Origin: a virus | Direction: 5' to 3' (one strand) | Length of the DNA: 22,370 nt | Virus record (IMG/VR): IMGVR_UViG_3300035183_000325 | Location: 1-22,370 of that record | Shown here: in pieces, positions 14,486 through 21,001 of the stretch | Layout: each line of letters opens with the position of its first letter | How positions within the stretch are numbered: the stretch's first letter is position 1 | The notes under the pieces: generated by a model | What the model saw: only the letters and a program-made list of their open reading frames with translations | Told to the model about the DNA's origin: nothing | Database searches by the model: none | Position numbers and translations under genes: made by a program

Positions 14486-15866
14486 GCGATACGCTCCTCG
14501 CGGTGCCCCAGCCGCGGCCCGTGGGCTCGAGCGCGGCCAGGCGCGCGCGCTCGGCAGGCACAGCCGACGCCCAGAGGCTGTAGTCTGGGCGCTCGGTCTG
14601 CGCGGCCGAGCAGGCCAGCGCCAGCGCCCAGAAGCGGTCGGCGTGGCCTGCCTCGGTGCGCTCGGCCACCAGCCGCGGGTTGCCGTTCGGCCCGGCCACG
14701 CGCTGCACGCTGTGCAGATCCGCGCGCAGCGCCTGGTGTCCCACTGGCAGACGCAGCCGCCGGTCTTCCATGCGTTCCTTGAGGGCCGTGGCCATGTCGA
14801 GCTTGCGCGCAGGCGCGAACAGCACGCCCTCGATGCGGTACTGCCCATGCCGCCGCCGCGCCTCCTCCACCGGCATCTCGCCCAGACCGGTCTGGTCGAG
14901 GGCGGCGCGGATCACCCGGTAGTCGCGCATCACCCTGTCGAGTTCGGCAAGCTGCGCGCTGAAGCTCGTCGCGCGCAATTCGAGCAATTCGCGCAGCCAC
15001 AGCACGTCGCCCACCTCTTCGAGCACGGCGATCACGGTCAGGTCGCCACGGGCGGCGAAGTCCATGCCCACGTAGCACGGGCCGCCCTGGTAGGCACCGG
15101 GGCGCTCCCCTCTCCCCTGGGGAGAGGGGCCGGCGGTGAGGGTGCATTCGGCATCCTCGCAGCCGTCGATCAGGTCGTACGGCAGCCAGGCGGTCGCCTC
15201 ATCGACGAACTGGCACTCGAACTCCTGCGCCCAGGCGATGGGGTCGGCCATGGCGCGCTTGAGCTCCTCGACATTGCGCGGCAGGCCATCGGCCACCGCG
15301 TCGTAGATCGTGACCACATGGCGCGAAAACAGCCCGTCGGGCTGCGTCATGATCTCGTAGAACTTGTTGCCCTTGCCGTTCGGCGTGGAAATCACCCGCA
15401 GCTTCAGATCCGGCCGCGACACCACCGGCAGAAGCGCCGTCCAGATGGCGCGGGAATCCTGGTGGTGGGCGAATTCGTCCAGGATCAGGTTGTCGCTCAT
15501 GCCGCGCGCCGTGGAAGGCTTGCTCGCCACCGCGCGGATGTAGCTGCCACGGCTGCCGATGCGCACCATGTGCGCCATTTCGTCGGCCTCGAAGGGCACG
15601 TCCAGCGCCTCGAACGCCGCGCCGATGGCACGCAGGTGCAGCTTGACGCCGTTGTCCATGGCGTCCAGCGCCCTATCGCGCGACACGGAGAGGATCGTCC
15701 AGCGGGAGGCGCGCCCTTCGGCCTCGGCCTCCAGCACGTCCAGCACCGCCTCCAGCGTGGTCGTGAAAGTCTTGCCCGTCTGCCGCGACCACATCCCCGC
15801 CTTGAACCGGCTGGCGTCGGCCAGATACCGGCGCTGGTAGGGGTAGAGGATGGGCTCAGCCGCCAT
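14475..15866 (-). CDS. Terminase large subunit (Mu gp28-like)
   Basis: This 463-residue packaging motor has an ATPase with Walker A SRQTGKT (27-33), Walker B LILDE (127-131) and a coupling motif VISTPNGKGN (158-167). A nuclease domain has acidic residues D269 (GMDFAARGD), D324 (ALDQTGLGE) and D410 (GHADRFWALA). The ATG at 15866 with GAGGGG nearby is preferred over an upstream frame start. Odd feature: residues 242-256 between the two domains are encoded partly by a REP-like palindrome (15107-15129). In Mu the terminase packages DNA by headful cutting into host flanks. It overlaps gp27 by 11 bases. Confidence 0.95.
   Translation of the reverse strand: MAAEPILYPYQRRYLADASRFKAGMWSRQTGKTFTTTLEAVLDVLEAEAEGRASRWTILSVSRDRALDAMDNGVKLHLRAIGAAFEALDVPFEADEMAHMVRIGSRGSYIRAVASKPSTARGMSDNLILDEFAHHQDSRAIWTALLPVVSRPDLKLRVISTPNGKGNKFYEIMTQPDGLFSRHVVTIYDAVADGLPRNVEELKRAMADPIAWAQEFECQFVDEATAWLPYDLIDGCEDAECTLTAGPSPQGRGERPGAYQGGPCYVGMDFAARGDLTVIAVLEEVGDVLWLRELLELRATSFSAQLAELDRVMRDYRVIRAALDQTGLGEMPVEEARRRHGQYRIEGVLFAPARKLDMATALKERMEDRRLRLPVGHQALRADLHSVQRVAGPNGNPRLVAERTEAGHADRFWALALACSAAQTERPDYSLWASAVPAERARLAALEPTGRGWGTARSVSHGY
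15107..15150. repeat. REP-like palindromic element inside the terminase gene
   Basis: Positions 15107-15129 form a perfect palindrome: 11-base arms CCCCTCTCCCC and GGGGAGAGGGG around one base. A short GC-rich flank (CCGGCGGTGAGGGTGC) follows. This CTCTCCCC...GGGGAGAG plus GGTGAGGG pattern is a widespread dispersed repeat of high-GC proteobacterial genomes. It is translated in frame as part of the terminase (GPSPQGRGE). Only one copy is visible in the window. Confidence 0.75.
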
Positions 15867-16383
15867 AGAGCCCCTCGCGGATCGCCTGCAGAGTCGCCGC
15901 ATCGAGCGTGCGGCCTTCCTTCGCGGCGGATTTCTCCACGGCGTCGAGCTTGGCCCGCAACTCCTCGGCCCACCGCTTCTGGCCGATGGACGCGCGCGAA
16001 GCCTCGGCCACCGCGCGCGCGGCGTGGGTCAGTAGCTTGACCTGCTGCGCCGGATCGGCGTCCTCGGCCTCGCGCACCGCCAGCATCGCGTCGAACAGAG
16101 CCGACTGCACCATGCGGATGACCGCCGCGGAGTGCTCGTCGGCATCGTCCGGGCTGGTCTGCGCGATCAGCCGAGCGGCTTCGGTCGACGCACGGATGGC
16201 CGCCATGCTGCGCTGGACGCGCTGGTCGTACCGATGCAGGCTGCTCTTGCTGATGGCGTAGCCCTGCGCGGCGAGCCAGGCGGCCAGCGCCTCATAGCCG
16301 CCGTGCGCCTGGTCGGCGAGCAGCCGTTCCAGCTCGGCGCGCACGGACTGCGGCAGACCGGTGACTTTCGGGCGGCGCGGCAT
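15856..16383 (-). CDS. Small terminase-like protein (Mu gp27, DUF3486)
   Basis: This 175-residue protein begins MPRRPKVTGLPQSVRAELER and has a helix-turn-helix-like N-terminal half (YEALAAWLAAQGYAISKSSL followed by HRYDQRVQRS) typical of DUF3486, the Mu gp27 family. The C-terminal half is helical (QVKLLTHAARAVAEASRASI). Its place just before the large terminase supports a DNA-recognition role in packaging, as for a small terminase. It is separated from the gp26-like gene by one base. Confidence 0.92.
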   Translation of the reverse strand: MPRRPKVTGLPQSVRAELERLLADQAHGGYEALAAWLAAQGYAISKSSLHRYDQRVQRSMAAIRASTEAARLIAQTSPDDADEHSAAVIRMVQSALFDAMLAVREAEDADPAQQVKLLTHAARAVAEASRASIGQKRWAEELRAKLDAVEKSAAKEGRTLDAATLQAIREGLYGG

Positions 16384-16384
16384 G

Positions 16385-16708
16385 TCACCACCTCGGCGGG
16401 CGCGCGATGTCCGCCGGGCAGTCGGCGCGATAGTCCACCAGCGCTTCGCCCTCCGGCGTGATGTCGGCGGACCAGACAGGCCCGCTGTCGTCGATGCTGA
16501 TGAGGCCGCGTTTCTTTAGGCTGACCATCTCGGCGCGGAGCTGGTCCGCGGTCACGCGCAGCGGGATGTCGCGGCACGCGCCCATGATGACCGTCTCGAC
16601 GGTGCCGTATGGACGCGCGTGCCACAGGGCGGAGAGGATCACCCAGCGCAGGTACTCGCGCTCCGCGCGAGCGTGGTCGATTATGGCGTCGAGGTGTTTA
16701 TCGCTCAT
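16385..16708 (-). CDS. Winged-helix protein at the Mu gp26 position
   Basis: This 107-residue protein is built of helices and a wing: LRWVILSALWHARPYGTVET, then MGACRDIPLRVTADQLRAEM, then VSLKKRGLISIDD followed by VWSADITPEGEALVDYR. This reads as a winged helix that could bind DNA. It overlaps the DUF2730 gene by 11 bases and lies directly before the terminase pair, so a packaging or late regulatory role is plausible. In Mu the matching gene has no defined function. Confidence 0.78.
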   Translation of the reverse strand: MSDKHLDAIIDHARAEREYLRWVILSALWHARPYGTVETVIMGACRDIPLRVTADQLRAEMVSLKKRGLISIDDSGPVWSADITPEGEALVDYRADCPADIARPPRW

Positions 16709-17132
16709 GGCGCAGTTCCATCATCACTTCGTAGATCCGGTCGATCTTGGCGTTCAGCGAGGTGTATTCGCGGATGGCGTCTTCGCGCAGCTGGAAGCGC
16801 CGGATGTCCGCATCGCGGTCGCGCTCGATGGCGTCCAGTCGCCGGCGGGCATCCGCCAGCTCGTCGCGCAGGGTCTTGATGATCTGTTCCACCGCGCGCT
16901 GATAGCGTTCGTCGGCCTGCGCCATCTCGCGGATGGCGTCGTCGCGGCGCTGGTACTGCAGCGGCAGATTGGCGACCAGCGCCTTCATGCGCGCGTCCAC
17001 CTCGTCGATACGCGCCAGGCGCTGCTCGATGTCCTGCAGCAGGCGGGCCGCGAACCAGCGCAGCAGGCCGAAGACCCCTCCCAGGACGGCCAAGGCCACC
17101 GCTACCGCCGTGGGCATGTTCAAGGCGCCCAT
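16698..17132 (-). CDS. Membrane-anchored coiled-coil protein (Mu gp25-like, DUF2730)
   Basis: The 144-residue product has one N-terminal membrane segment (TAVAVALAVLGGVFGLL) and then a long charged coiled coil (IEQRLARIDEVDARMKALVA ... EQIIKTLRDELADARRRLDA). It matches the DUF2730 family found in Mu between spanins and terminase. GGAAGG lies 10 bases before the ATG at 17132; an alternative ATG at 17150 lies just upstream and would add 6 residues. The role is unknown; a place in lysis timing or membrane attachment is possible because it follows the Rz gene. Confidence 0.85.
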   Translation of the reverse strand: MGALNMPTAVAVALAVLGGVFGLLRWFAARLLQDIEQRLARIDEVDARMKALVANLPLQYQRRDDAIREMAQADERYQRAVEQIIKTLRDELADARRRLDAIERDRDADIRRFQLREDAIREYTSLNAKIDRIYEVMMELRHER

Positions 17133-17139
17133 CAATAGA

Positions 17140-17694
17140 TCACCTTCCATCGCCGCTCGCTTCCCTGGCAGCTACCGCGTCCCGCCACAGCCTGATGGCG
17201 TCGATCCTGGCGCGGCACTGCTGGTACAGGCTTGCGACCTCGAGGGCCCAGGCGGCGACATCGGAGTCGGAGGACTCGGCTGCGGCAGCGTGGCCGGGAT
17301 CGGCGGCAGCGGCGGCATCGGTTCGATCAGCGCCGGCGGCGGCAGCGGGCACGGCGCCACGGAAAGCGCTCGAGGCGTGGAGCAGCCCGCGAGCGCGAGC
17401 AGACAGGCAGGCACGGCCAGTGGTAGCGGACTGAATCGCATCTCGAATACTCCCGTGGGCGATCTCCAGCTCGGCGAGCGCGCGGTCGACGAGTTCCGTG
17501 GCCGTTTGCGCGGCGTTTTGCGCGGCTTCGAGGCGGCGCCGGGCGTCGTCCGCGGCCTTCGCCTCGCGGGCGGCGACCTCCGCTCGCATCCGCGCGATCT
17601 GCGCATCGGCCAGCCAGCCGCGCGTGGTCCAGCCGGTGGCGACGGCGACGACGATCGCGGCGGCGGCTGCCCATGCCGTCGGGTTCGGGATCAC
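17140..17694 (-). CDS. Inner-membrane spanin Rz
   Basis: The 184-residue product has an N-terminal membrane anchor (WAAAAAIVVAVATGW) followed by a periplasmic helix with many charged residues (RMRAEVAAREAKAADDARRR, then LEAAQNAAQTATELVDRALA). The CLSARARGLLH segment is typical of Rz in this phage group. It overlaps the holin stop by 4 bases (ATGA). The gene for the outer-membrane partner is embedded in it in another frame. Together they fuse inner and outer membranes at the last step of lysis. Confidence 0.88.
   Translation of the reverse strand: MIPNPTAWAAAAAIVVAVATGWTTRGWLADAQIARMRAEVAAREAKAADDARRRLEAAQNAAQTATELVDRALAELEIAHGSIRDAIQSATTGRACLSARARGLLHASSAFRGAVPAAAAGADRTDAAAAADPGHAAAAESSDSDVAAWALEVASLYQQCRARIDAIRLWRDAVAAREASGDGR
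17172..17441 (-). CDS. Outer-membrane lipoprotein spanin Rz1, nested in Rz
   Basis: The frame starting MRFSPLPLAVPACLLALAGC carries a signal peptide with lipobox LAGC. The mature part is strikingly Pro-rich (PCPLPPPALIEPMPPLPPIP), the usual Rz1 composition. The ATG at 17441 has GGGAG 8 bases upstream. It lies entirely within Rz in a different frame, the classic embedded spanin layout. The product has 89 residues, with further Cys near the C-terminus. Confidence 0.9.
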   Translation of the reverse strand: MRFSPLPLAVPACLLALAGCSTPRALSVAPCPLPPPALIEPMPPLPPIPATLPQPSPPTPMSPPGPSRSQACTSSAAPGSTPSGCGGTR

Positions 17695-17873
17695 TTGTCC
17701 TCGCCGCCGCCCCTGAACCAGTAGCCGAGCGCCATGCCGAAGGAGGGCCCCAGCCCGGAGATGAAGCTCTGCACGTCCAGCCGTTCGTTCGCCAGCGCCC
17801 AGACGAGAGCGCCGACGTACACGGCGCCCAGCGCCAGCGTCGTCACCGCCTTGAAGTTGAAAACCCGATTCAT
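17691..17873 (-). CDS. Small holin-like membrane protein
   Basis: The product has 60 residues. It begins MNRVFNFKAVTTLALGAVYV and contains a membrane segment (VTTLALGAVYVGALVWALA), then a second weakly hydrophobic stretch (FISGLGPSFGMALGYWF). It ends in a polar tail (RGGGEDK). The ATG at 17873 has GGGGAG 8 bases upstream. It lies between lysozyme and Rz, the place of a holin. With a SAR lysozyme, such a protein would act as a pinholin that depolarises the membrane; this is inference. Confidence 0.78.
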   Translation of the reverse strand: MNRVFNFKAVTTLALGAVYVGALVWALANERLDVQSFISGLGPSFGMALGYWFRGGGEDK

Positions 17874-17874
17874 T

Positions 17875-18363
17875 TCACTGGCTCCCCACGCACAAGGCAT
17901 ATTCCGCCCGCCGTCGCTTCACCAGTCCCGGCAGCTCGCGCCCGCCGGCGCGCGTCCAGCGCAGCAGCTCGCGGCATGCGCCGGCGTAGTCCGGCGGCTG
18001 CTGGCGCAGGCGCGCCACGAGCGTGGAGCGGCACGCCGCGCCGGATCCGACGTTGTAGGCCCAGGAGACGAAGGCATCCCACTCGTGCGGCGCCAGCGGC
18101 ACGTCGCCGATGCACGCGGCAAGCTCGCGGGCGATGCGGTCGGCACCGACGGCGAGCATCACGACGGCACGGGGCGGCGTCACCGTGTCGCCCGGCGCGA
18201 CGGGACGGCCGTCCTCGTGCCGCGTGCTGCCGAAGCCGACCGTCTGCACGCCCACACCGTCGTCGTATGCGCGCGACGAGTAGCCCTCATGCAGCGCGAT
18301 CATTGCGATGACAGCCGCGCTGGCTCCCAGGCCCGCGATCGACATCCGGGTTGCGCCTTTCAT
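17875..18363 (-). CDS. SAR-type endolysin, GH24 lysozyme
   Basis: This 162-residue lysozyme has the GH24 triad pattern E-x8-D-x5-T (HEGYSSRAYDDGVGVQTVGF). Immediately before the catalytic Glu is a weakly hydrophobic segment (SIAGLGASAAVIAMIAL), the mark of a signal-anchor-release endolysin. It is exported by Sec, held in the membrane, and freed when the membrane is depolarised. GNVGSG-like core residues are present as FVSWAYNVGSGAACRST. ATG at 18363 (MKGATRM) is favoured over an upstream in-frame GTG at 18372. It follows the Mor gene by 51 bases and starts the lysis cassette. Confidence 0.92.
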   Translation of the reverse strand: MKGATRMSIAGLGASAAVIAMIALHEGYSSRAYDDGVGVQTVGFGSTRHEDGRPVAPGDTVTPPRAVVMLAVGADRIARELAACIGDVPLAPHEWDAFVSWAYNVGSGAACRSTLVARLRQQPPDYAGACRELLRWTRAGGRELPGLVKRRRAEYALCVGSQ

Positions 18364-18414
18364 CCGGCGCACTCTGCTGCATGTGCGGCCTGGATGCGCC
18401 TGCGACGATGGTCG

Positions 18415-18861
18415 TCAGTCCTCGCCGAAGGCGAGCAAGCCCTGCGTGGAGTCGGCGGTGCGGCTGGGCTCGCCCGATCGCGCCTCGGCCGCGAGCCGCT
18501 GCACCTGGCGCAGGTGAAGTCCCAGCCGGCGGGCGATCTCGCAGTGATTCAGCCCGGCGTCGCGCAGCTCCGCGACACGCCGCACGATGCGCGCGCGGCG
18601 CCAGGCCGCACCCATGGGCACGACGATGCGCTCGCCGCCGTAGATGCGCACCATGACGGCGGCGGCCGTGGGCCCGGCCAGCGCCACGAGCGCATGTTCT
18701 TGGGGCAGGGATCGCGGCACGTACACCGGCAGCCCGCCGAAGTTGTCCAGGAGGCGGTCGATTTCCGCCTCGGGGACGCCGGCGGCGGCGAGGGTATCAA
18801 TCAGCGTGGCGATCGCTTGCCTCCATGCGCTTGAGCCCTTGCAGCAGCTCGCCGAGCGCAC
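18415..18861 (-). CDS. Mor/C-family transcription activator
   Basis: The conserved Mor core is present: IDTLAAAGVPEAEIDRLLDN with FGGLPVYVPRS (dimerisation part and beta strand), and a C-terminal helix-turn-helix (AELRDAGLNHCEIARRLGLH followed by LRQVQRLAAEA). In Mu, Mor activates the middle promoter and C the late promoters. Here only one member is visible, just before lysis. No ATG precedes the core in frame within reach. The only ordinary candidate, a GTG at 18861, has no clear ribosome binding site, while a strong GGAGG lies 6 bases before an AUC codon at 18813. The start is therefore unresolved. Confidence 0.85.
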   Translation of the reverse strand: MRSASCCKGSSAWRQAIATLIDTLAAAGVPEAEIDRLLDNFGGLPVYVPRSLPQEHALVALAGPTAAAVMVRIYGGERIVVPMGAAWRRARIVRRVAELRDAGLNHCEIARRLGLHLRQVQRLAAEARSGEPSRTADSTQGLLAFGED

Positions 18862-19186
18862 GCCTGATCCGCTCGCGCTCGCGCGGATCGGGCGCCGGCG
18901 CGGCCAGCGCTTCGGGCGGCCGCGGCTGCGGCAGGTGATCGAACAGCATCGCCGGCGCCGGCCATCGCACGGCGTGCGCGGCAAGCCGGCGAAACGCTTC
19001 GTTCAGCCTGGGCGCGTCGCGCGCTTCGATCCAGCCGGCACGCGCCGCCAGCGCGTCGGCCCATGCAAGCGCGCAGCCCTCGATCGCATCGGCCGCGGGC
19101 GCGCCGTCCAGGCGCAGCAGCACGAGCCGCTGCAAGCCGGCGGCCACCGCCGCGACGAGCCATGGCTCAGGCGCCCTTTGCTGCAT
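18797..19186 (-). CDS. Unknown conserved early protein before Mor
   Basis: This 129-residue protein is helical and Ala/Arg-rich (PWLVAAVAAGLQRLVLLRLD ... LNEAFRRLAAHAVRWPAPAM), with a Pro-rich segment LPQPRPPEALAAPAPDPRER before the C-terminal helix. The WPAPxxxxxxLPQPRPP arrangement is common in proteins of this position in Mu-like prophages, but I know no function. It overlaps the half zinc-finger gene by 20 bases. Its end overlaps the region where Mor translation must begin, so coupling is likely. Confidence 0.72.
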   Translation of the reverse strand: MQQRAPEPWLVAAVAAGLQRLVLLRLDGAPAADAIEGCALAWADALAARAGWIEARDAPRLNEAFRRLAAHAVRWPAPAMLFDHLPQPRPPEALAAPAPDPRERERIRRALGELLQGLKRMEASDRHAD

Positions 19187-19631
19187 CCTTCAGAGTCTGC
19201 AGCCGCTGCAGGGCGTCCATCGTCGCCGACCGTGGCGCCGGACTCGCCGCTTGCGCTGATCGCACGACCGGCGACGGACGCGCCTGGGCGGACGTCGATT
19301 CGATGACGCGCCGCAGATAGTTGTGGCTTGCCAGCGGGCGGGCATCGCCGGCGTCGCGTTTTGCGGTGATGGCCTCGACCGTCTGCGCGAGCGCCTCGGC
19401 CAGGACTGCCGCATCGGCGTGCAGCTCGAGCGCTTCGCGCGCCAGCCGCAGCGCCCGGTCGAACGATAGCGCGCGGCGCTCCGGACGCCACAGCCCGAGA
19501 TAGGCCACGAGCGGCCGGCCAAGCTCCGCAGGCAGCGACGCGAGCAGCGCCATCAGTTCGCGCGCCGCGTCATCCTCGGACCACGCCTGAAGCGACGCCT
19601 CGGCATGGCACGCAGGGCACCTCAGCCGCAA
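19167..19631 (-). CDS. Conserved early phage protein with N-terminal CPxC motif
   Basis: The 154-residue product begins RLRCPACHAEASLQAWSEDD, where CPAC-H is half of a zinc-ribbon motif. A helical body follows (MALLASLPAELGRPLVAYLG, LWRPERRALSFDRALRLARE). This layout is familiar from early regions of Mu-like and lambdoid-type prophages but has no assigned role. The start is TTG at 19631, supported by GGAGG 7 bases upstream; a larger upstream reading frame is not needed. It overlaps the winged-helix gene by 10 bases. Confidence 0.78.
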   Translation of the reverse strand: MRLRCPACHAEASLQAWSEDDAARELMALLASLPAELGRPLVAYLGLWRPERRALSFDRALRLAREALELHADAAVLAEALAQTVEAITAKRDAGDARPLASHNYLRRVIESTSAQARPSPVVRSAQAASPAPRSATMDALQRLQTLKDAAKGA

Positions 19632-19879
19632 TGCAGCGCCTCCGGCGTGAGGCTGGCGAGCATGCCAGGTGGCACGTCGGCGCGATACTCGTAGCGGCCG
19701 CGCCCTGCGCGCCGGCAGTGCACCGGCACTCCATTGGCGCGCAGTTCCGCCACCGCGGAGTTCACAGCGCAGATCTGCGCGCGCTGCACGATGTCCAGCG
19801 TGCCGTGCCACTGGCCGTCGGCCAGGAGTACGAGCAGCCGCTGCAATCGGTCGCTGCGGTCGATGCGGGCGTAGTTCAT
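19622..19879 (-). CDS. Small winged-helix DNA-binding protein
   Basis: This 85-residue protein starts MNYARIDRSDRLQRLLVLLA and reads as a winged helix: LVLLADGQWHGTLDIVQRAQ, ICAVNSAVAELRANGVPV as recognition part, then the wing CRRAGRGRYEYRA. The ATGA overlap with the GemA gene fixes the start at 19879. It is a plausible regulator of early genes or of the switch to late transcription. The DNA target is unknown. Confidence 0.75.
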   Translation of the reverse strand: MNYARIDRSDRLQRLLVLLADGQWHGTLDIVQRAQICAVNSAVAELRANGVPVHCRRAGRGRYEYRADVPPGMLASLTPEALHCG

Positions 19880-20313
19880 GGCCGCTTGTGCGCCGCGCGA
19901 CGCCGCTCGGCGTAGACCATTGCGGCGACGACCTTGCGCAGCACCTCGGCCGTGACCCACTCGATTCTCTGCACCTCATGTCCGAGCATGTGCCGCACGA
20001 TGCCCAGCGCGTACGCGGGGAACGGCCAGCCGTTGGCATCGGACAGCGCCCGGATCTTGCCGATCAGCGGTGCACGCTCCTCGGATGCCCGCACCAGAGG
20101 CCCGGGCAGCGTCACGCGCGCACCATGCCGCTGCCAGTAGCGGATCACCGCCTGCAGCGCCGACACGTCCATCTGCGCGCACGAGTCCACGCCGGCCACG
20201 CGCCGCTGCACCTCGCGTCGCGTGGCGTCATCCGCCCCGCACTGCTGCGCGGCGATGTGCGCCAGCGCGATCAGCCGCCGGCGCAGGTCGTTATGTACTG
20301 GCGCGGCGCTCAT
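19876..20313 (-). CDS. gemA: GemA-like protein (Mu gp16, DUF1018)
   Basis: This 145-residue protein has the family pattern: an N-terminal helical part (LRRRLIALAHIAAQQCGADD), a middle segment, then SDANGWPFPAYALGIVRHML followed by GHEVQRIEWVTAEVLRKVVA. In Mu, gemA (gp16) modulates host gene expression and DNA supercoiling. The ATG at 20313 has GGAG 7 bases upstream. It overlaps the stop of the membrane peptide by 4 bases (ATGA). The assignment rests on the C-terminal motif and on its place after gam. Confidence 0.85.
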   Translation of the reverse strand: MSAAPVHNDLRRRLIALAHIAAQQCGADDATRREVQRRVAGVDSCAQMDVSALQAVIRYWQRHGARVTLPGPLVRASEERAPLIGKIRALSDANGWPFPAYALGIVRHMLGHEVQRIEWVTAEVLRKVVAAMVYAERRRAAHKRP

Positions 20314-20414
20314 TGGTCGTCTCCGGTAGCGGCGGACATCGCCATCAGGGCCGCCAGCAGCACGCCGGCGGCGAAGGCGAGCCATACCACGACGATCAGG
20401 ATGACGAGGCTCAT
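20310..20414 (-). CDS. 34-residue single-pass membrane peptide
   Basis: The frame encodes MSLVILIVVVWLAFAAGVLL followed by AALMAMSAATGDDQ, a single membrane segment with a short polar tail. AGGAGG lies 4 bases before the ATG, one of the best ribosome binding sites in the window, and the stop overlaps the GemA start (ATGA). These signals support real translation despite the length. No family recognised. Confidence 0.65.
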   Translation of the reverse strand: MSLVILIVVVWLAFAAGVLLAALMAMSAATGDDQ

Positions 20415-20501
20415 GCGGCCTCCTTTTCGAGGGGTTCGTATTCGAGTTCACCAACGCCCGCGCGGCCATCAGCTCATGCGACCTTCTGTTCGAGGGGTTC
20501 G
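20411..20501. repeat. Imperfect 28-base direct repeat at the end of gam (25/28 identical)
   Basis: Copies lie at 20411-20438 and 20474-20501, 63 bases (21 codons) apart and in the same frame. The first on the coding strand ends the Gam protein (EPLEQKVA, stop). The second would encode EPLEKEAA and a stop after read-through, and it supplies the ribosome binding site of the membrane peptide. This looks like a local duplication. Confidence 0.7.
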
Positions 20502-21001
20502 GTGTCGGCGAGCAGCCGCTCGAGTAGGCGGTCCAGATCGCCGTCGACCGGGCGGATGACGATCTCCTCGCCGGTGTCGACGACCTGCACGCCGATGCGC
20601 CGCAGGTCGGCGCTGGCGAGTTGCGCCAGCGCGGTCTTGAGCGGCCGCTCGATCACGCGGATCAGTTGATCGGCCTGGTCCGGCAGGTGCTTGCGGATGA
20701 GCGCGCAGACGCGCGCGTCGTCGTCCCAGGTGATCGCGCCGCGACCCTTCTGGTAGCCGACGCGGATGCCCGCGAAGACGACCGTCTTCGGCCGCTCGAA
20801 AAGCTGCGGTGCGGCCGCCACGGCGGCGGCGAGCTCGTCGCGCCGCTCCTGGGCGATGGCCAGCGCGCGGCGGATCGCGGGCATGCTGGACCTGCGCAGC
20901 CTGGTCACCTCGTCTTCGAGACTTTGCACCCGGCCGGCCAGCGCCTCGCGGGCCTCCGCATAGCGGCGCGCCAGCCGTTCGATGTCTGCAATCGTCGTCA
21001 T
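20474..21001 (-). CDS. gam: Gam-like host-nuclease inhibitor (DNA-end binding)
   Basis: This 175-residue protein, similar in length to Mu Gam, has an N-terminal coiled coil (IADIERLARRYAEAREALAG, VQSLEDEVTRLRR), then the family core VVFAGIRVGYQKGRGAITWD and DDARVCALIRKHLPDQADQL. Mu Gam binds double-strand ends like Ku and protects phage DNA from RecBCD-type nucleases. Of two tandem ATGs, the one at 21001 has the better spacing (6 bases) to GGAGG and shares one base with the upstream stop. The gene sits downstream of MuB as in transposable phages. Confidence 0.9.
   Translation of the reverse strand: MTTIADIERLARRYAEAREALAGRVQSLEDEVTRLRRSSMPAIRRALAIAQERRDELAAAVAAAPQLFERPKTVVFAGIRVGYQKGRGAITWDDDARVCALIRKHLPDQADQLIRVIERPLKTALAQLASADLRRIGVQVVDTGEEIVIRPVDGDLDRLLERLLADTEPLEQKVA

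Noticed and set aside
14421-16040. Long plus-strand open frame over the terminase
   Set aside because: It is opposite the terminase with intact Walker and nuclease motifs and has no protein family features.
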